Of a DNA stretch of 16,539 bases, positions 15,637 through 16,539 are shown in pieces. Numbering within the stretch: position 1 is the stretch's first letter; each line of letters begins with the position of its first letter. The notes below the pieces were generated by a model, which was given only the letters and a program-made list of their open reading frames with translations, was not told the origin of the DNA and made no database searches. The stretch is from positions 1 to 16,539 of the forward strand of contig JAAFHM010000041.1 in assembly GCA_013298375.1 (NCBI GenBank), read 5' to 3'. A program made the position numbers and the translations under genes. This DNA is from Ignavibacteria bacterium. GTDB lineage: Bacteria > Bacteroidota > Ignavibacteria > Kapaibacteriales > UBA4661.

Positions 15637-15668
15637 GTTGTTGGTTGGTAGATTGTTTGTTATCTTTG
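15637..15668 (+). promoter_or_regulatory. Bacteroidota-type promoter of the noncoding locus
   Basis: TATCTTTG (15661-15668) matches the -7 consensus TAnnTTTG exactly, and GTTG (15637-15640) lies 20 bases before it, close to the expected TTTG at -33. Predicted transcription start is about 15675. It is the clearest promoter in the window, yet no good protein frame starts nearby. Confidence 0.6.
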
Positions 15669-15687
15669 CATCAAGCGAATAATTCAC

Positions 15688-15699
15688 TGTTCTTTGACA
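15688..15699 (+). promoter_or_regulatory. boxA-like antitermination element
   Basis: TGTTCTTTGACA matches the E. coli rRNA boxA TGCTCTTTAACA at 10 of 12 positions and is the form common before 16S genes. BoxA recruits NusB-S10 to transcripts that are not translated; it occurs in rRNA operons and some CRISPR leaders. It sits 19 bases after the -7 box, on the predicted RNA. Confidence 0.5.
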
Positions 15700-15742
15700 G
15701 GTATACGGTTGCTGCCAAATGTGCTTGGCAGCGTAAAATCTG

Positions 15743-15753
15743 TACGCCACTAT
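15743..15753 (+). repeat. Direct repeat TACGCCACTAT, first copy
   Basis: Exact 11-base repeat of 15905-15915 within the candidate RNA. Here it spans the 3' arm of the first compound stem and the start of the long-range helix. Confidence 0.6.
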
Positions 15754-15904
15754 CTCAAAATTCTGTGCTTAAAGGCACTCTCGGCATCTGCCGAAGTAAC
15801 GGTTATTAGAAGCATCGCGTTAAACCTCAACGTGCGGTATAAAAAGGTTATGAGATAAACAATGTGGGCTTTCGTCAAGAAGCCTATGGTCTCGAAAACG
15901 CATA

Positions 15905-15915
15905 TACGCCACTAT
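15905..15915 (+). repeat. Direct repeat TACGCCACTAT, second copy
   Basis: Exact match to 15743-15753, 162 bases downstream. Here most of it forms the loop of the GCATA/TATGC hairpin. Confidence 0.6.
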
Positions 15916-15930
15916 GCAGGTTCAGGGACA

Positions 15931-15965
15931 AGCCACCCAGCTTTAGCGGGTGGTACTTGACAAGT
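15931..15965 (+). mobile_element. Hairpin resembling an IS200/IS605-family right end
   Basis: AGCCACCC followed by a short loop and GCGGGTGGTACTTGAC gives a stem of eight pairs (CCACCC-GC with GC-GGGTGG, one bulged A) and a TTTA loop, then the small palindrome ACTTG-A-CAAGT (15955-15965). Hairpins of this form (CCACCCGC/GCGGGTGG then TTGAC-like bases) commonly mark IS200/IS605 right ends next to tnpB. No tnpA, tnpB or iscB frame is present in the window, so this is at most a relic or a non-autonomous element. The resemblance is from memory. Confidence 0.35.
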
Positions 15966-15981
15966 TTTCCGATTCCGTTTG

Positions 15982-16015
15982 GTAGGCGCAGTATGGTATT
16001 CCGTGTGCCGCCTAC
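15982..16015. repeat. 7-bp inverted repeat in the ilvA leader
   Basis: GTAGGCG (15982-15988) and CGCCTAC (16009-16015) pair perfectly around a 20-base spacer, about 39 bases before the ilvA ATG. It could end the upstream RNA or bind a regulator; there is no T-run. Confidence 0.35.
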
Positions 16016-16053
16016 TCCACACTTTGCTCAACGCCTTTTTGGGAAAGCACTTC

Positions 16054-16539
16054 ATGGCAACATCATCCTCAAAAACATCTTCGCGCAAGCCATCTGCATC
16101 GAAATCCTCGGCAAAAATTTCGGTACAATCCTCGGCAAAGCCTGATTCCATCTCGACGGCTTTGCAAGAAAGAGATTTGCCGATTACCGTGACCTTTCGA
16201 GACGTTGAGGTCGCACGGGAAGCCATTCGGCGCTATGTTGTCGAAACACCCTGCGCCCCATCGGAGCGTTTATCGAAGATGACTGGGTGCAAACTCCATC
16301 TGAAGTTGGAAAACCTGCAAATGACCGGCTCCTACAAAGAGCGTGGTTCGCTCAACAAGATTTTGCGACTAACGGAAAAAGAGCGTGAAGCGGGCGTAAT
16401 TGCTGCTTCGGCGGGCAATCATGCACAGGGCGTGGCGTATGCTGCCGAGCGCAACAACATCAAAGCCACGATTGTCATGCCCGAAACCACGCCGCTTGCC
16501 AAAGTACGCGGTACGCAGGAGTTTAGCGCGGAGGTGATT
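16054..16539 (+). CDS. ilvA: Threonine ammonia-lyase (threonine dehydratase), 3'-truncated by window edge
   Basis: PLP enzyme converting L-threonine to 2-oxobutanoate and ammonia, the first step of isoleucine synthesis (or threonine catabolism). 162 codons are visible and the frame runs off the window. The PLP Schiff-base lysine is K95 in TGSYKERGSLNK (family usually SFKxRG), after LHLKLENLQ; SAGNHAQGVAYAAE is the phosphate-binding block, followed by ATIVMPETTPLAKV. I use the ATG at 16054, preceded by GGGAAAG six bases upstream; it adds about 45 Ser/Lys/Ala-rich residues before the conserved domain. A GTG at 16189 would remove this extension. A C-terminal regulatory ACT domain cannot be judged. 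Serine/threonine dehydratase relatives are possible, but the motifs favour IlvA/TdcB. Confidence 0.9.
   Translation, partial: MATSSSKTSSRKPSASKSSAKISVQSSAKPDSISTALQERDLPITVTFRDVEVAREAIRRYVVETPCAPSERLSKMTGCKLHLKLENLQMTGSYKERGSLNKILRLTEKEREAGVIAASAGNHAQGVAYAAERNNIKATIVMPETTPLAKVRGTQEFSAEVI

Larger units (their letters stand above)
15675..15965 (+). ncRNA. Candidate structured noncoding RNA (unidentified family)
   Basis: Downstream of the promoter, hand folding gives consecutive stems. GCTGCCAA/TTGGCAGC (15711-15718/15725-15732) sits inside GGTATAC/GTACGCC (15700-15706/15742-15748, one mismatch). TATCTCA (15751-15757) pairs over ~100 bases with TGAGATA (15851-15857), enclosing GTGC/GCAC (15765-15768/15775-15778), TCGGC/GCCGA (15781-15785/15790-15794) and CGCGTT/AACGTG (15816-15821/15829-15834). 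Then come a 9-bp stem (15863-15871/15880-15888, some G-U), GCATA/TATGC (15900-15904/15913-15917) and CCACCC/GGGTGG (15933-15938/15948-15953). A boxA-like site near the 5' end also fits an untranslated transcript. Universal tmRNA, RNase P and SRP RNA signatures were not found. It may be omega-RNA/HEARO-like or a non-autonomous IS605-type element. Ends are estimates; no alignment or energy calculation was possible. Confidence 0.5.

Noticed and set aside
15567..15809. Leu-rich frame before ilvA that could be an attenuator leader peptide
   Set aside because: At 80 codons it is too long, its leucines are not in a run, and the promoter at 15661 would start transcription inside it. Structured RNA explains the region better.
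15946..15960. T-box-like string GGGTGGTAC upstream of ilvA
   Set aside because: The T-box needs the continuation ACCGCG plus a specifier stem and terminator; here TTGAC follows and the string is locked in a hairpin. T-boxes are also not expected in Bacteroidota-like genomes.
15675..15965. tmRNA, RNase P RNA, SRP RNA or 6S RNA
   Set aside because: The universal tmRNA 5' signature, the RNase P GAGGAAAGTC block and the SRP Alu-type core are absent, and the ends do not pair as required for 6S.
15864..16145. 93-codon + strand frame spanning the ncRNA 3' end and the ilvA start
   Set aside because: No recognisable protein features, and it overlaps both hairpins and the correct ilvA frame.
1..16539. 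CRISPR array, tRNA or rRNA genes
   Set aside because: No regularly spaced repeats, and no tRNA T-arm/acceptor or rRNA signatures were seen on either strand. The boxA-like site is not followed by 16S sequence.

Overview
All recognised genes lie on the + strand. The base composition is moderate, and promoter-like sites match the TAnnTTTG -7 box of Bacteroidota. Together with a CarboxypepD-regulatory TonB-dependent receptor and a BamD-type lipoprotein, this points to a Gram-negative of the Bacteroidota/Chlorobiota (FCB) group. Abundant Uma2, UPF0175/DUF3368 and MazF-type genes would fit a Chlorobiota/Kapabacteria-like lineage, but the exact taxon is an inference.

Layout. 1-1242: 3' part of serS (seryl-tRNA synthetase, 5' end outside the window). 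1343-3646: outer-membrane TonB-dependent receptor. 3813-4598: BamD-like TPR lipoprotein. 4760-5254: hotdog acyl-CoA thioesterase. 5441-10309: a Type III-like restriction-modification island. Its mod gene (5441-7081) and res gene (7589-10309) are separated by an intact UPF0175 antitoxin (7168-7413) and the decayed remains of its DUF3368 toxin (about 7410-7573). A strong terminator (7087-7114) and a -7 box (7116-7123) split the island. A 33-bp REP-like repeat (26/33 identical) lies just outside each end of the island (5344-5376 and 10379-10411). 10488-11915: exported TPR protein. 11948-12485: overlapping antitoxin/MazF-PemK pair. 12490-13476: NAD-dependent sugar-nucleotide epimerase/dehydratase. 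13498-14766: two nearly identical tandem Uma2 nuclease-fold genes. 14804-15526: sugar-phosphate nucleotidyltransferase, followed by a strong hairpin.

15567-16053 has no convincing protein gene. It holds the best regulatory signals in the window: a perfect TAnnTTTG box, a boxA-like antitermination element, and about 260 bases of consecutive hairpins with a long-range helix. It ends in a hairpin resembling the ends of IS200/IS605-family elements. I propose a structured noncoding RNA, possibly a solitary omega-RNA/HEARO-like RNA or a non-autonomous IS605-type element. The window ends inside ilvA (threonine ammonia-lyase, 16054 onward).

Working together: the receptor and BamD-like protein belong to the outer membrane; the epimerase and nucleotidyltransferase probably make an activated sugar for surface glycans. 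The R-M island, the two TA loci and the Uma2 pair form the accessory, defence-like layer. Notable oddities are a Res subunit whose PD-ExK lysine is replaced by His, an AT-rich mosaic recognition domain in Mod, and Uma2 duplicates whose differences are nearly all packed into one internal segment.
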